Positions 1-9,190 of a stretch of DNA of 64,000 nucleotides are shown piece after piece. A program made the translations under genes and the position numbers. Numbering within the stretch: position 1 is the first letter of the stretch; each line of letters opens with the position of its first letter. The DNA comes from Phaeoceros laevis (Eukaryota; Anthocerotophyta; Anthocerotopsida; Notothyladales): positions 610,608-674,607 of the forward strand of contig JBNGIQ010009496.1 in the NCBI GenBank assembly GCA_049999765.1, given 5' to 3'. Below the pieces are notes generated by a model. It was not told the origin of the DNA. It saw nothing but the letters and a program-made list of their open reading frames with translations, and made no database searches.

Positions 1-590
1 TGAGTCAATGCATCCCATGCCTCCTTGGTTGAGGCAACATCTCGAGTGTAGTCAACCATGACGCCATCTAATGCGGACTGAATGATGCCCAATGCCCGCA
101 GGTCCTTCTTATTCCAGGCATCAATGTCCGCTTGTGCTGACCCTGTAGCTGGCTTCACTGAAGTTCCAGAAACAACGTCCCACAGGTCATGTTCTTTGAG
201 AATTGTTTTCACTCTGAGTGCCCAGATATCAAATTGAGCACCTGAAAATCTGTCCTTTTCCTTGAAGTCGATCTTCAGGTTATTGACAGTTGTGTTATTG
301 ACTGTACCAGCAGGTGCAGCCATGGTTTGGATCACTCGAGTAGCTAACTGTAAAGCTAATCCCTGTCTGAATGCACTTATTTGTGCAGCAAGTCTGGTAC
401 TGGATTGTGCACTAGACGTTGAACTTTGTGGAGGAGGTGTGCTAGACTGTGAGGATGTACTGCCAAAGGATAGTGGATCGAATGGATCACTGGCAGCTGT
501 ACGTCCCCGTCCACGTGTTGCAAACCGACCTTGGCGAGTTGATCTCCCTCTACCTAGTGGGTTCTTGGCACCCCTTCCACTACTTGACAT
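1..590 (-). CDS. Ty1/copia gag polyprotein, N-terminal part (cut by window edge)
   Basis: Structural (gag) region of a Ty1/copia retrotransposon, which forms the cytoplasmic virus-like particle. The frame is open from an ATG at 588-590 to the window edge, about 196 codons. It starts with an Arg/Gly/Ser-rich stretch (MSSSGRGAKN), then a Gln/Ser-rich linker. From about residue 105 it has the typical copia gag (UBN2-type) pattern: KIDFKEKDRFSG, then D-x-W-A-L-R and LKEHDLWDVV. Near the edge come KKDLRALGIIQ and the family signature TKEAWDAL. No stop or frameshift is visible, so this part may be intact. An internal ATG at 321-323 is an alternative start. The same motif (IDFKEKDR) recurs in the plus-strand element near 62.85 kb, so the two are related. 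Confidence 0.85.
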   Translation of the reverse strand, partial: MSSSGRGAKNPLGRGRSTRQGRFATRGRGRTAASDPFDPLSFGSTSSQSSTPPPQSSTSSAQSSTRLAAQISAFRQGLALQLATRVIQTMAAPAGTVNNTTVNNLKIDFKEKDRFSGAQFDIWALRVKTILKEHDLWDVVSGTSVKPATGSAQADIDAWNKKDLRALGIIQSALDGVMVDYTRDVASTKEAWDALT

Positions 591-625
591 TCATAGAGTG
601 TCAAACAGGATTTATTCCCTTCTTC

Positions 626-960
626 CTAAGGGAATTGACTTCTTTTTGCAACCATCAAATCAAACTCATCTAATGCATCCTGCATCTTCTGGATGTGTGA
701 TGAAACATGATTTTTCAGGTGTCTAGAACCGTACTCAGTATCAGGTTCAACCTTTTTCTGTGTTATGGAAGCGGTACGAAGCTGTATGCTAAGTTCCTCT
801 ACCTTAACCCACACCTCATCAAGCTTTGAGGCAATATCTTTGATGTATTTCACATTTCGTGCAGCGTTTGCATTAATGACATCATAGACCTTGACCAGCA
901 ACTGATCTGATGGTGACGGAAAGGAATTGAAATGATCTGTGCACTGCTGGCAGAGTGTTG
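626..960 (-). CDS. Pre-gag coiled-coil ORF of the copia element
   Basis: Coding-like stretch between the primer-binding site and gag of the minus-strand copia element. The reading frame is rich in Lys, Glu and hydrophobic residues in a heptad-like pattern (KYIKDIASKLDEVWVKVEEL) and ends in a stop at 626-628, about 35 bp before the gag ATG. The frame stays open upstream to roughly 960 without a clear ATG. It may be an extra ORF, a spliced leader exon, or the N-terminus of gag now separated by a stop. I do not recognise a family. Confidence 0.4.
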
Positions 961-1222
961 CCTTGAAATTGGTGAGTGCACGACCATGAGCAGCAGAAAT
1001 TTCACTTGCTTAATTTATTTTCTGCCTGACTTCTTTCTTTATGTAATTAAGGGGATCAGGTTGTGTTCTACTTACAGGGACAAATGGTCTGACACCCTCT
1101 TGCCTTCTGAATGCAGGTTCTACTGTTGATGACAAGAATTTCTCAAGTGAATTTTGTCGAAGACCTCCTGGACAACCCGATGCAGATTTCTGACCTTTCC
1201 TTCTAGGCATTGCGCTACAATG

Positions 1223-1412
1223 TCAACTGTAGTAGTGATGCACTGCAGCCGCAAGGAAAGACTCGGCGAGCGACCCAAATCTCTTTGACAACGACATTTT
1301 CAGTGACTGTAGAACTAGCCTAAAATGCTCGTGCTTCAAAGTTTTTATGCAGTCCTCTGAGATGCAATTGCAGATTGCACAGGTAGACTTGGGCGCATTA
1401 GCGGGATCCATC
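1223..1412 (-). CDS. Short ORF directly behind the copia primer-binding site (Cys/His-rich)
   Basis: Starting a few bases after the primer-binding site, an ATG at about 1410-1412 opens a frame of about 62 residues beginning MDPANAPKSTCAICNCISED. It contains clustered Cys and His (C-A-I-C-N-C, later C and H-x-H) that could bind a metal, and then a basic/hydrophobic tail. It lies where copia elements normally have only a leader. It could be the first segment of a longer, now interrupted, polyprotein. No family is recognised. Confidence 0.35.
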
Positions 1413-1423
1413 CTGATGCGCCA

Positions 1424-1435
1424 GCTCTGATACCA
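1424..1435 (-). other. Primer-binding site of copia element (initiator tRNA-Met)
   Basis: On the minus strand this reads TGGTATCAGAGC, the standard plant LTR-retrotransposon site complementary to the 3' end of initiator tRNA-Met. It fixes the element's orientation (minus) and places the 5' LTR at higher coordinates. The same 12-mer occurs at 61611-61622. Confidence 0.93.
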
Positions 1436-1436
1436 T

Positions 1437-1680
1437 GAAGATTTACTAGGTAGGATCGATGCTAGGAAAGATGAGATCAAGAAGACGATAATCGTATTGC
1501 CGTGCACGCTCCTCTTAAAGAAAGGAGGTGACGGTTGGCCTTTTAGGGCATGACGGTCAAGTTGTGCCCATTTACATCTTGTGTTTACGTCGTTTGACGT
1601 TTGACGGTTCGACTATTTAATTATCTATCTAATGCCTACTTAATTAACCTTAATTTCTACACGATGGGTTGGACCCTAGT
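1437..1680 (-). repeat. 5' LTR of the minus-strand copia element (outer end uncertain)
   Basis: The LTR must end just before the primer-binding site; on the minus strand it finishes ...AATCTTCA. Several TGACG/CGTCA pentamers lie within it (around 1545-1615), as in the plus-strand copia LTR at 61.4 kb, and a TTAATTAAGTA string is shared by both. The outer TG end is not evident, and gypsy-derived coding sequence begins near 1686. The LTR probably abuts or is truncated at that junction. Confidence 0.55.
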
Positions 1681-1685
1681 AACAC

Positions 1686-2008
1686 GTGCTATCGGCGCTG
1701 CTGCTTTTCAGCTTGAATTGCCAGCCACTAGCCGTATTCACAACGTTCTCCATTCTTCCATGCTTAAAATATACAGGGGTGTTCCTCTGGAGCGACCGCC
1801 AGCAGATCTCACTTAAGGAGAACCAGAATTCGAAGTTGAGACAATTTTGTAGCATCGAGTTGTGCGCAAGAAGTGGCAGTTTTTGATCATTTGGCGCGGG
1901 TATCCACTTTCGGATGCTAAGTGGGAGCCGTTAGACAATCTCACGCACTGTCAGGACATTTTACGAGCTTACATTCAACAACATCAACTTCTTGTTCCAG
2001 GCTTCTAG
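1686..2008 (+). mobile_element. Ty3/gypsy integrase C-terminus with chromodomain (fragment)
   Basis: Remnant of a chromovirus-type Ty3/gypsy polyprotein. One frame shows the conserved integrase tail (AFQLELPATSRIHNVLHSSM, then LK-x-Y-R-G). After a stop near 1815 and a frame change, a chromodomain follows: LIIWRGYPLSDAKWEPLDNL and a C-terminal helix ending at a stop near 2008. Chromodomains steer integration toward modified histones in this group. The stop and frame change make it a pseudogene. The rest of the element is missing, apparently cut by the adjacent copia LTR. Confidence 0.8.
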
Positions 2009-2037
2009 GATGAAGCCTGCCCCCCCGAGGAATAGTT

Positions 2038-2390
2038 GTCATGGTAACTAGAGAAGGGTTAAAGTAATAACGGGGTAAAAGAGGTTTCGAGACTTTTATC
2101 GAGTATTACTTAGTCTTTTTGGGTAACAACGTTACCATGCATGCTAATGCCGGTAACGGCTTGTTAACGCATGCAATGGCTTAGGGTGGCATGCAACCGT
2201 GCCCGTTTTGGGCTTGCGACATCTTTAAATAAGGAAGAGCGTGCCTGAGTAAGGCACCGGTTTTTGCGTCAAAACAGTTGTGCTCACAACTCTTCTGACC
2301 CATCTTGATTGCTCTTCAGTCTCCAGATCGATATATGGAGCCCATTGCAGCTTGTTGTTGTCCGAGTCCTCGTCTGAGTATAGACCCTAA
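2038..2390 (+). repeat. Probable 3' LTR of the gypsy fragment
   Basis: Follows the polyprotein stop after a C/G-rich run that could be the polypurine-tract region, and begins TGTCATGGTAACTAG. It contains a TATA-like TTTAAATAAGG at about 2224 and no ORF. The 3' boundary cannot be fixed because no second copy is present in the window. Confidence 0.45.
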
Positions 2391-2999
2391 GTCCAAAGTG
2401 GTGTCCTGTCTTTAAACATCACTCTACCGAGGGGGGTGGTATAGTTGTTCATGTAGTCTTCGATCATCTCCAAACAGTGTATGTACTCCTTGGGTGCCAA
2501 CATCCCAGAGTGTTTTACGTGGTAGTGGAAACAGAAATTCAGCCTTGACATCTCGATTTTCCCACATTCTGTGCAGATTGAATAACAATTGCCTATCCAA
2601 AACTGTCTACGGAAATGCTGCAGATTCTCGATTGCTAACCGCTCCGTCGAAACCAACAGTACTACTTGGAGGTCTGTTGGCAGCACTTTGTTGAAGATCA
2701 TCTCCCGTATCTGTTCAGGTAGAGCGTTGTTTAGCAATCTCTCATTGCTTCCAAGCTACTACAACAAGCTTACCGCTAACAGAGATGGTTACTATACCTC
2801 GGATTTCAATGCCATTCCACACATCAATCGCTGTGGCAGTATAGGGGCTTCCGGATTTGAGAGGGGAAGCTAAACCGTAATCCAACGGCAGGATTGAGGC
2901 TTCCCGCGTTAGGACGGGGAGCAAACAAAGTGCAGTGACGCTTTTGCCGGGAAGATTTGGGCAGCCGATGATGGAATTCAGGGCACAATTTGCAAACAA
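2387..2999 (-). other. Two unassigned minus-strand ORFs (116 and 85 aa)
   Basis: Two adjacent open frames read on the minus strand, both starting at TTG rather than ATG. The downstream one has LPEQIREMIFNKVLPTDLQV, which resembles the start of an F-box-like helix pair, followed by a C-T-E-C and H-Y-H-V-K-H cluster that could be a zinc site. The upstream one is rich in small and hydrophobic residues. They may be exons of one decayed gene. I cannot assign a family. Confidence 0.3.
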
Positions 3000-3097
3000 T
3001 AGATGCTTCTAGAAGAGCCTTCTAGATGTTACACTTAGCCTGAACATGCCACGCATTATGGCTTGGGAGTGCCTCTAGAAGCATCTATTGTTTGCAA
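2990..3097. repeat. Perfect 24-bp inverted repeat with 60-bp spacer
   Basis: Arms 2990-3013 and 3074-3097 are exact reverse complements (TTGCAAACAATAGATGCTTC plus TAGA). This could be a foldback element, a duplication scar or a small hairpin. No other copy was seen in the window. Confidence 0.8.
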
Positions 3098-3255
3098 CAT
3101 CTGGAAGTGAGCGAGAATATGCCGACAATAATGCTCAAGCGCGGCCCCCGCAGTTGGCGGCCTACGTTTTTCTAGCTGCTCTTTTTTTAGTTTCAAAAAA
3201 CGGACGCCTGTCTGCTCCTCTACGGTGTGATTAGCTCTACCCAGATCGTTTAAAG

Positions 3256-3359
3256 ATTCATTCATTCATTCATTCATTCATTCATTCATTCATTCATTCA
3301 TTNNNNNNNNNNATTCATTCATTCATTCATTCATTCATTCATTCATTCATTCATTCATT
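3256..3359. repeat. (ATTC)n microsatellite interrupted by a 10-N gap
   Basis: Tetranucleotide array of ATTC units on both sides of a gap at 3303-3312. The true length is unknown. Confidence 0.97.
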
Positions 3360-4239
3360 AGCGCTTCCTTAATCCAACTTTCTGTCGTACGAGCCTGTCT
3401 GCGCTCCGTTATTCGTAAAGATCGCCATGTCAATCCCGTGTATACGGTAAAGGGCTTTAATTTATTTTTTTTAGCCATGTCGGCACCGACGTGGCACTTG
3501 AAACCCACCATGGGTTTTCGAAAACACTCTGAATTGTGGCCCCCCATAGGATATGTAACATTTTGTGCCATTTATGTTGTCTCGCCCATGGAGATAGCAT
3601 ACCTCCCGTTTTGAAGGAGTTCGTTGATGCGCTGCGTGCACCACATGCCACTATCTCCTGCTACCTTCTCCGCAAAAATTTGTCTGCTTGTATTTAATTC
3701 TTCTGAATGCATTTAATTCCACTCAGTAGTTAAAATTGCTACGGTTGTTGCTTGCGTTTGTGTTTCACACTGCCTGCGTGTAAGGTAGATAAAGGTAAAG
3801 GAGAGAGAGTATGATAATGAAGTTGAAAACATGGCTAGCATGACCACATCCATGCTGATAACATAACATGCATCATGGCTGGCATCCATGATAAAGACAT
3901 TTGAGTTGGTTACATAATGTGGCCCCTTACACGTGATAAAAACTGCCATTGTGAGATCGTAAAATAATGATTATAAATACAAACTCCAATGGGCGAGACA
4001 TTTTGCAAGTTCAATGAGGGGATTTTGCTGATGTGGGCGGATATGATTGGCTGAATAGAGGTAACAAAAATATTTTTAAAATAAATTAAGATATTATAAA
4101 AATATAGAGAGAATATGTTCATAGCAGAAAAGCCATGAGAAAGTTATAATGCTCACATACATATGGACATGCATAACACATGTGTGGCTACATGACACGG
4201 ACATGAAAATATTAACTGTTGTTGAGAGTGGATGCTTAT
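3360..4239. other. Spacer without recognisable gene
   Basis: Short ORFs occur on both strands but show no family motif. The second half is AT-rich (around 3940-4130). Confidence 0.6.
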
Positions 4240-5490
4240 GGTAAAAAACAAGTGTCCTCATGGACATTAGCATCTGCCACATCCACTGCTGGAACATTCG
4301 AAACACTTGTTTTTGACACGGATAGATTAGCTTCCTGAGCCTTGGTGACAGGTCCACCACTGAGCGTCTCCATGCTGCCCCCTGTCTCAAGCTTGGCCTT
4401 CTTTGGCCTCCAAAGAACAGCTATCCTGACTTGTGCTCTTCATCCTCACTCTCTGAGGTGCTTAGCCCATCATCTACATCTGCTATTGACTCATCTCCAC
4501 CTCTGGATTTGATGATTCGTTTGCATGTCAGCACTACTTTTGCTCAGTGAGATTACCTTCTCCACCTGCATCCACCATTTGTACGTCATTCCTGGACTAC
4601 GCAAGGGAGAGCACAGACTCATTGTGAAGTTCAGCTTTGCGATGCTTCCTTATCTTCCATTGAGTCCTCTCAATTTCATGAGTTTCAACCTGGAAAGAAA
4701 CCCTGTTAGTCTTCATCCTCAAAGCGTGCTGCCTCCAGTAGAATTTCTTTCAACACATCAAGCAAGGCTGTGCCAAACCTACCGCTTTCTTCAAAACATC
4801 TGTCACGTGTGTTGCTTTCGCTGCAGCAATGCGTAAGCAGCGCATAACCTCAAGCAGTAGGGCTGCCAGAGCAGCAACATTGGAAACAACCACCAAATTC
4901 CTACACAACTACACTAAGTTAGAATAGCTTCACCACGTTACGTGCAGGCATCCAACTTCAGCCACTTCTCCTTGACTGGAAAAGCAGCACAATATGTGTA
5001 AAGCTCCCTATATGGTCTAGCTCGCTGTAAGCTGGCACTCCAAATTTCGCAAATGGCATCAAAGGTCAAAGATAGTCAGACAAAGTACCCGCCATTGTCC
5101 AGTATGTGCAAATCAAGTTGAATGGCACATACCGCTCCACCTGCCAAGACGCAGAGGGATTCTGTATCTACTGCCCTACTGTCCCTGCAACCAAAAACCT
5201 CTGTCAAAATGCTGTCAAATGTCGGAGAAGTAATAACTTTGCTCAGCACAAAGGTAGTAGGCGGACAAAAATACCTGAGACCTCTATCGACAATGCGACC
5301 AAGCTCAATCGCCTGCTCCCCTGGACGACCAGGCTCGAAGTTGTGATCAGCCATGGGCGAAAATTCTGTATATATAGACAGTGAACCTTCGTTTGGACGG
5401 TCAGGATATGGCGCTCCTAGCTGCGCACTTGCAACTGCCATGACCCGAGTTTCACCCTGCTTAACCTCCACAGCACCATCCTCCCTGCCA
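4240..5490 (-). pseudogene. Truncated RRP45-like exosome subunit (RNase PH fold)
   Basis: Copy of the exosome core subunit RRP45 (plant CER7/RRP45 family), which helps form the RNA-threading ring for 3'-5' RNA decay. On the minus strand one exon (about 5300-5490) encodes the hallmark PYPDRPNEGSLSIYTEFSPM followed by FEPGRPGEQAIELGRIVDRG. After a short GT-AG intron, the next exon gives SRAVDTESLCVLAG and LDLHILDNGG. A third exon (about 4800-4920) begins NLVVVSNVAALAALL but jumps directly to the family's C-terminal helix (MRCLRIAAAKATHVTDVLKK). About 100 core residues are therefore missing. A later exon has EIERTQWKIRKHRKAELHNE and then stops. Acidic, Ser-rich pieces at 4240-4530 probably belong to the tail but are out of frame. 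The usual N-terminal exon is absent. I judge it a decayed duplicate. Confidence 0.75.
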
Positions 5491-5665
5491 TCCACGGTAC
5501 GCGCATCAGTAACAACACAGCACACCCCTTCCTTGAGAGTGGTTCGACTGGTAGGGCGGCACCGCAATCCAGGGAAGGACGCACTTTGAAAAACCTGGCA
5601 GATGGACGACGCTCGGCATCAGACCAGACCGATATTATACAGCCATTGTAGGTGAGACAACTAAC

Positions 5666-6062
5666 CCTCTTTGCAAGAATTTGAGCCCGCTGTTTTGCCG
5701 ACTTCGAGGCAGACCGTTCAGATAGAAGCCTTGCTCGAAGAAACTCAATGGTCACAGCTGCGGGATCATCCCCCAAAGAGTGTCGCCTGCATCACACAAA
5801 GCCAATTGAGGGCAAGGAGGAAAATCCATACACTGGTCTCCAACTTCCCAAGGTCGCAAAATCAACTCTTCATTCAAGGTATCAATACCTATCATGAGTT
5901 GGCTTCCCATTCGCTTCCTCCGCTGCTGGCTTGGAGGCGCTAGCTTCTGCGATCTCCGGTTGCCCACCCTGAGAAGAAGAGGTTTTTTCCCGCAGCGGCC
6001 ACAGCAGGTGGTGCAGTCCGCTTCCCGACGTCCTGCACCTTCTCTAGGGACTTCAAAGCCAT
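5666..6062 (-). pseudogene. N-terminal fragment of a plant coiled-coil protein, frameshifted
   Basis: Two exons of a plant-type coiled-coil protein. Exon 1 (5889-6062) starts at an ATG with MALKSLEKVQDVGKRTAPPA. The frame breaks inside a run of six A's; one base fewer would restore an Ala/Glu-rich continuation up to a GT donor at 5888. Exon 2 (about 5666-5786) carries DDPAAVTIEFLRARLLSERS and a basic helix, then meets a donor-like GGTTAGT. No further coiled-coil exon follows; within about 170 bp the RRP45 fragment begins in the same orientation. The pattern recalls an uncharacterised plant family with a similar FLRARLLSERS helix. The single-base break could be a sequencing error, but the missing 3' exons argue for a truncated copy. 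Confidence 0.6.
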
Positions 6063-6664
6063 CTTGAAGCCCCGCCAAGAAACGTCTACCTTTGCATGAC
6101 TAGATCAGCTGCCACAACAACCAAGCGCAAAGACTCCCTTCAGTACTCGAATGTAGCGCTGTGTCCAAGATCCAGCATGAGAAAACCGGAGCATTGCCGT
6201 ACAGTACCAAACCCCTATCTGACAAGCATTTCCTCCCTGAGACAAGGCATTGCGTTTGCATGCAAGCAGCTCACCAACAACGGAGTGATCTTGGAACCGC
6301 TACACAGAGGTGGAGGTTTGGTTTCCCAACCTGAGCCAGACATGCGCCAATTCCAGCTACAGACATTCTCGGAACGGAAACGAATTCAGCACCTGACCAC
6401 AGAAACCAATTCTGCATGACGGCAGCAGCCCGCTTGCCCGCAACAAAGCAAGAGCTCGATCAAGCAGGAAGCTGCCACATCTCAATCCAAATGTCCCGAC
6501 ATTGGTGCACCATCTCAACCACATTGTGCGTCTATGCCACCCCACCCTAGTTTGGTGCTTAGAAATTAGAAAGCTCTGAATAATTTGAAGAACGTTCTTC
6601 CCTGGTTTGGCGGGCTTTTCCCTAGTGTCGCAAGGAATCCTGAAGAGGAGGTCGCGGGGGTATC
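6063..6664. other. Divergent upstream region between coiled-coil fragment and ICln gene
   Basis: No convincing ORF. It lies between two genes read outward and presumably holds the 5' leader and promoter of the ICln gene. No clear TATA box was identified. Confidence 0.5.
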
Positions 6665-8042
6665 ATGGCGGCGGGGCTAGTCGCCGTCGCGGTACGGGAC
6701 TCTGAAGGGCGCCCTTGTCTGGACGTTGATGCCGGCGAGACCGATTTCGTTTTAGTGCAGCCAGCTGTAGGCATCGTGCTGGGAAACTCTACTTCAGCTC
6801 AGATTGGCACTCTGTTTATCACCACCAGGCAGGCTTTGATTCTCTGCGTAGGTTTTAGTGGTCCTGGCAGCTTTTTGTTCTGTTACTTGTTTGTGATTCC
6901 ATAAAGCTCTGGCTGTGAAAATTGTGGTTACTGACGCAGTCAGCATGATTTGGTACTTGGCATCGTGCGGGAAGAGGAGTTCCTGTCAGTACAGGGACCA
7001 GCTCGTCTGCAGAAAATTCGCCTGCAGTTTAACTGTCTTTGCATGCCAGACTTTCAGGTTCTAACCAGGTTGTACCCTTGAGTGCAGGCGGCTGATATGG
7101 TTGAGCGATGAAAATAGTGACAAAGGTTATGCGGTTGACTTTTTGTCCCTGTCAATGCACGCAATCTCGCGTGATCCAGCTGCTTTTCCTCAACCTTGCA
7201 TCTATACACAGGTGAGTCTCTGAGCTTATGCTGAAGTTTGAAGAAGTGGGGTATCCTTTACCCCGTCTCCACAGGACTCTTAGTGAACTGATCAAGGGTT
7301 ACTGTGGTCCTGCATCCTACCGTTTGGTGGGTAGATAGAAAGTGATGGGATGGTTGAGGATGACGAAGAGGAAGGAGAGGCACAAGCTGTAGAAGGGCCC
7401 GCTTCCACTGATTTGTCAAAGGTGCAAGAGATGCGTCTTGTGCCACAGGATCCTGCTGTGTGTATCCTTTGAGGATTAGTTCCATTTTCGCTATATGACA
7501 GCCTGAAGGGTGCACGTATGTTTCACGAGTTAGCAGCAGGGCTTGTTCTTGGTCTTCAAGTGTAGACGGGCTCGTTTCCCTGACTCGTGCTGTAGTGGAC
7601 CACGTTTTCCAAGTGCTATGCGATTGTGCACTTCTAAACCCAGACCCGGAAGGAGGTGTGTAAGCTGGTACTTTGTTTGGTGGTGCAATGAACACGTTTT
7701 ACTAGGCAGGTTTGCACGACCGATTTGTCTCCAGTTTTGTATAAGTACTGACCAGATATTACTGGTTGATTATGACTGCAGAACAAGAAGGCGAGGGCGA
7801 ATGGTTTTTCAATGCAGATGAGGTTATTCCTAATGTAATTGGAGGCAACAATGGTCACCATGACATATCGAGTGTAAGATTTCTTGCTCTTGTTGTTGGA
7901 AGCAGGATCATAAGTAAAAGTTTCTCGCAGTGGAGCTTGCACTCGAAACACAACCTCATGCATCTCAGCTGTACAGCTTGTGATAGATGATTCTCGATAT
8001 GAAGATGCGGAAGACGAAAGTATAGAAGATGAAGAATCGTAA
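6665..8042 (+). CDS. ICln-like methylosome subunit (chloride conductance regulatory protein)
   Basis: Homologue of ICln, a cytosolic chaperone that holds Sm proteins for arginine methylation and snRNP assembly. Six exons give an uninterrupted 210-residue protein: 6665-6828, 7088-7211, 7335-7461, 7596-7655, 7782-7873, 7977-8042 (633 nt with stop). The PH-like fold is recognisable from VQPAVGIVLGN, GTLFITTRRLIWLSDEN, GYAVDFLSLSMHAISRDPAA and PCIYTQ. An acidic loop (MVEDDEEEGEAQA) precedes EMRLVPQDP. The LDHVFQVLCDCALLNPDPEG helix, EWFFNADEV and an acidic tail (YEDAEDESIEDEES) end the protein, as in the family. The first intron appears to use a GC donor (AG|GCAGGC) with a normal AG acceptor; only this junction restores the conserved TTRRLIWLS. 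The other introns are GT-AG. The length matches plant ICln. Confidence 0.92.
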
Positions 8043-8458
8043 CCAGGAGTTGACATACCAGTCCAAGCGGAGCTGTCCTACACACTTGGAAGAGACCGGT
8101 ACATCTAGATTCTTGCGTTTTTGGGCCATCTACAGTACTGCAAGGAGTCTGAAGCCATGGTACAGCAACCCAGACATTGCATGCAATCTGTACATTCAAC
8201 TCTGATTTTCAGGATCTTCAGCTGCTCCTCCCTTTCCATACTACACTAGAATTTCACAACAACCGATAAGATGAGAACAGATACCAAGCTGTGCCGGAGA
8301 TTAGAGATCAAGTAGTCCACCGCCCACCCCCACCTCGTACACCTAAATCTGGCAGTATGCTGGGCACACATTGCAGAAACTGACTTGTAGGTTTTGATGT
8401 CGCTGGTACAAAACAGGATTCATAATTTCTTATTGCTCGCCCAAGAAGTCCTAAAGTT

Positions 8459-9190
8459 TCAAGCTGACTGGCAGCACCTCTGCGATAAGAACAGATATCC
8501 CCTCTCTAAAAGGTCGTCAAGGTCGGGTTTCCAATGCTTCAATGACTTTACCGCATCTAAGTCTAATTCCTCTCTCGTTCTCAACTTCATTTTTGGCTTT
8601 GGTGGGCGTTCTGGAGGCTGCCAGGACTTGTAGTTTGATTCTCCCTTCTTGTGCCTTGCCCGAAGAGCCTCGATAGCCTGTGCATGCTTCTCATAGAACC
8701 ACTGTGCGTGTCTTCTATCTCTTGCTTTGTACTGTGCTTGCATTTTGATTTGCTCCTTGATGTCTGGGAGCTGTGTATCCGGCTTCCACGCTCCCCACAT
8801 CTCCTCTTTAGCGAAAATCGAAGCACCACGATTACGTGTGCGGGTCTCGCAAACTCTTTTCTGTTGTGGTTTGGGAAGCCTTGGGAAGTAGAAACATTGG
8901 AGACGACGGTTCTCAGGAAGCAGAAACAAATCATCCCTCTCACATGTACTGAAAACTCCTGCATGGGAGTACAGTCTGCAAAACTTGGGTGGCGAAGGGA
9001 AATTACCAGCATTTACCCATCTTCTCTCAACTCGAATCCCTGCTGGATCAGGTATGGACCGCCTAACAATGTAGTCATGAGCTTCCTTCGCTTCTTTAGG
9101 AGGACTGGGCATGGTTTTTTCGTGGAAAGGGAAATTGATTTGCCGGGTGTGAATTCGACCGACTCTTCCATTTCTAATGGCTGGATGCAT
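8459..9190 (-). CDS. Unknown basic protein ORF, 243 aa
   Basis: A continuous 243-residue minus-strand frame from an ATG at 9190. It is rich in Arg, Lys, Pro and Trp, with a helical, charged second half (EQIKMQAQYKARDRRHAQWF, then RARHKKGESNYKSWQPPERP) and a C-terminal LKHWKPDLDDLLERG. The composition and W/P-rich motifs resemble proteins of the ciliary axoneme or microtubule lumen, which seed-free plants keep for motile sperm, but I cannot match a named family. An AG at the end of CGTAG just upstream of the ATG suggests that a further 5' exon may exist. The antisense 187-aa frame looks like a shadow. Confidence 0.55.
   Translation of the reverse strand: MHPAIRNGRVGRIHTRQINFPFHEKTMPSPPKEAKEAHDYIVRRSIPDPAGIRVERRWVNAGNFPSPPKFCRLYSHAGVFSTCERDDLFLLPENRRLQCFYFPRLPKPQQKRVCETRTRNRGASIFAKEEMWGAWKPDTQLPDIKEQIKMQAQYKARDRRHAQWFYEKHAQAIEALRARHKKGESNYKSWQPPERPPKPKMKLRTREELDLDAVKSLKHWKPDLDDLLERGYLFLSQRCCQSA

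Noticed and set aside
2900-2999. Possible Walker A (GCPNLPGKS) in a minus-strand ORF, hinting at a viral ATPase
   Set aside because: Spacing does not fit G-x4-G-K-S/T, the ORF starts at TTG and no other ATPase motif follows.
3100-3260. Minus-strand ORF (basic, LKLKKEQLEKRR) beside the microsatellite
   Set aside because: Coding look is weak and no homologous motif or splice context could be supported.
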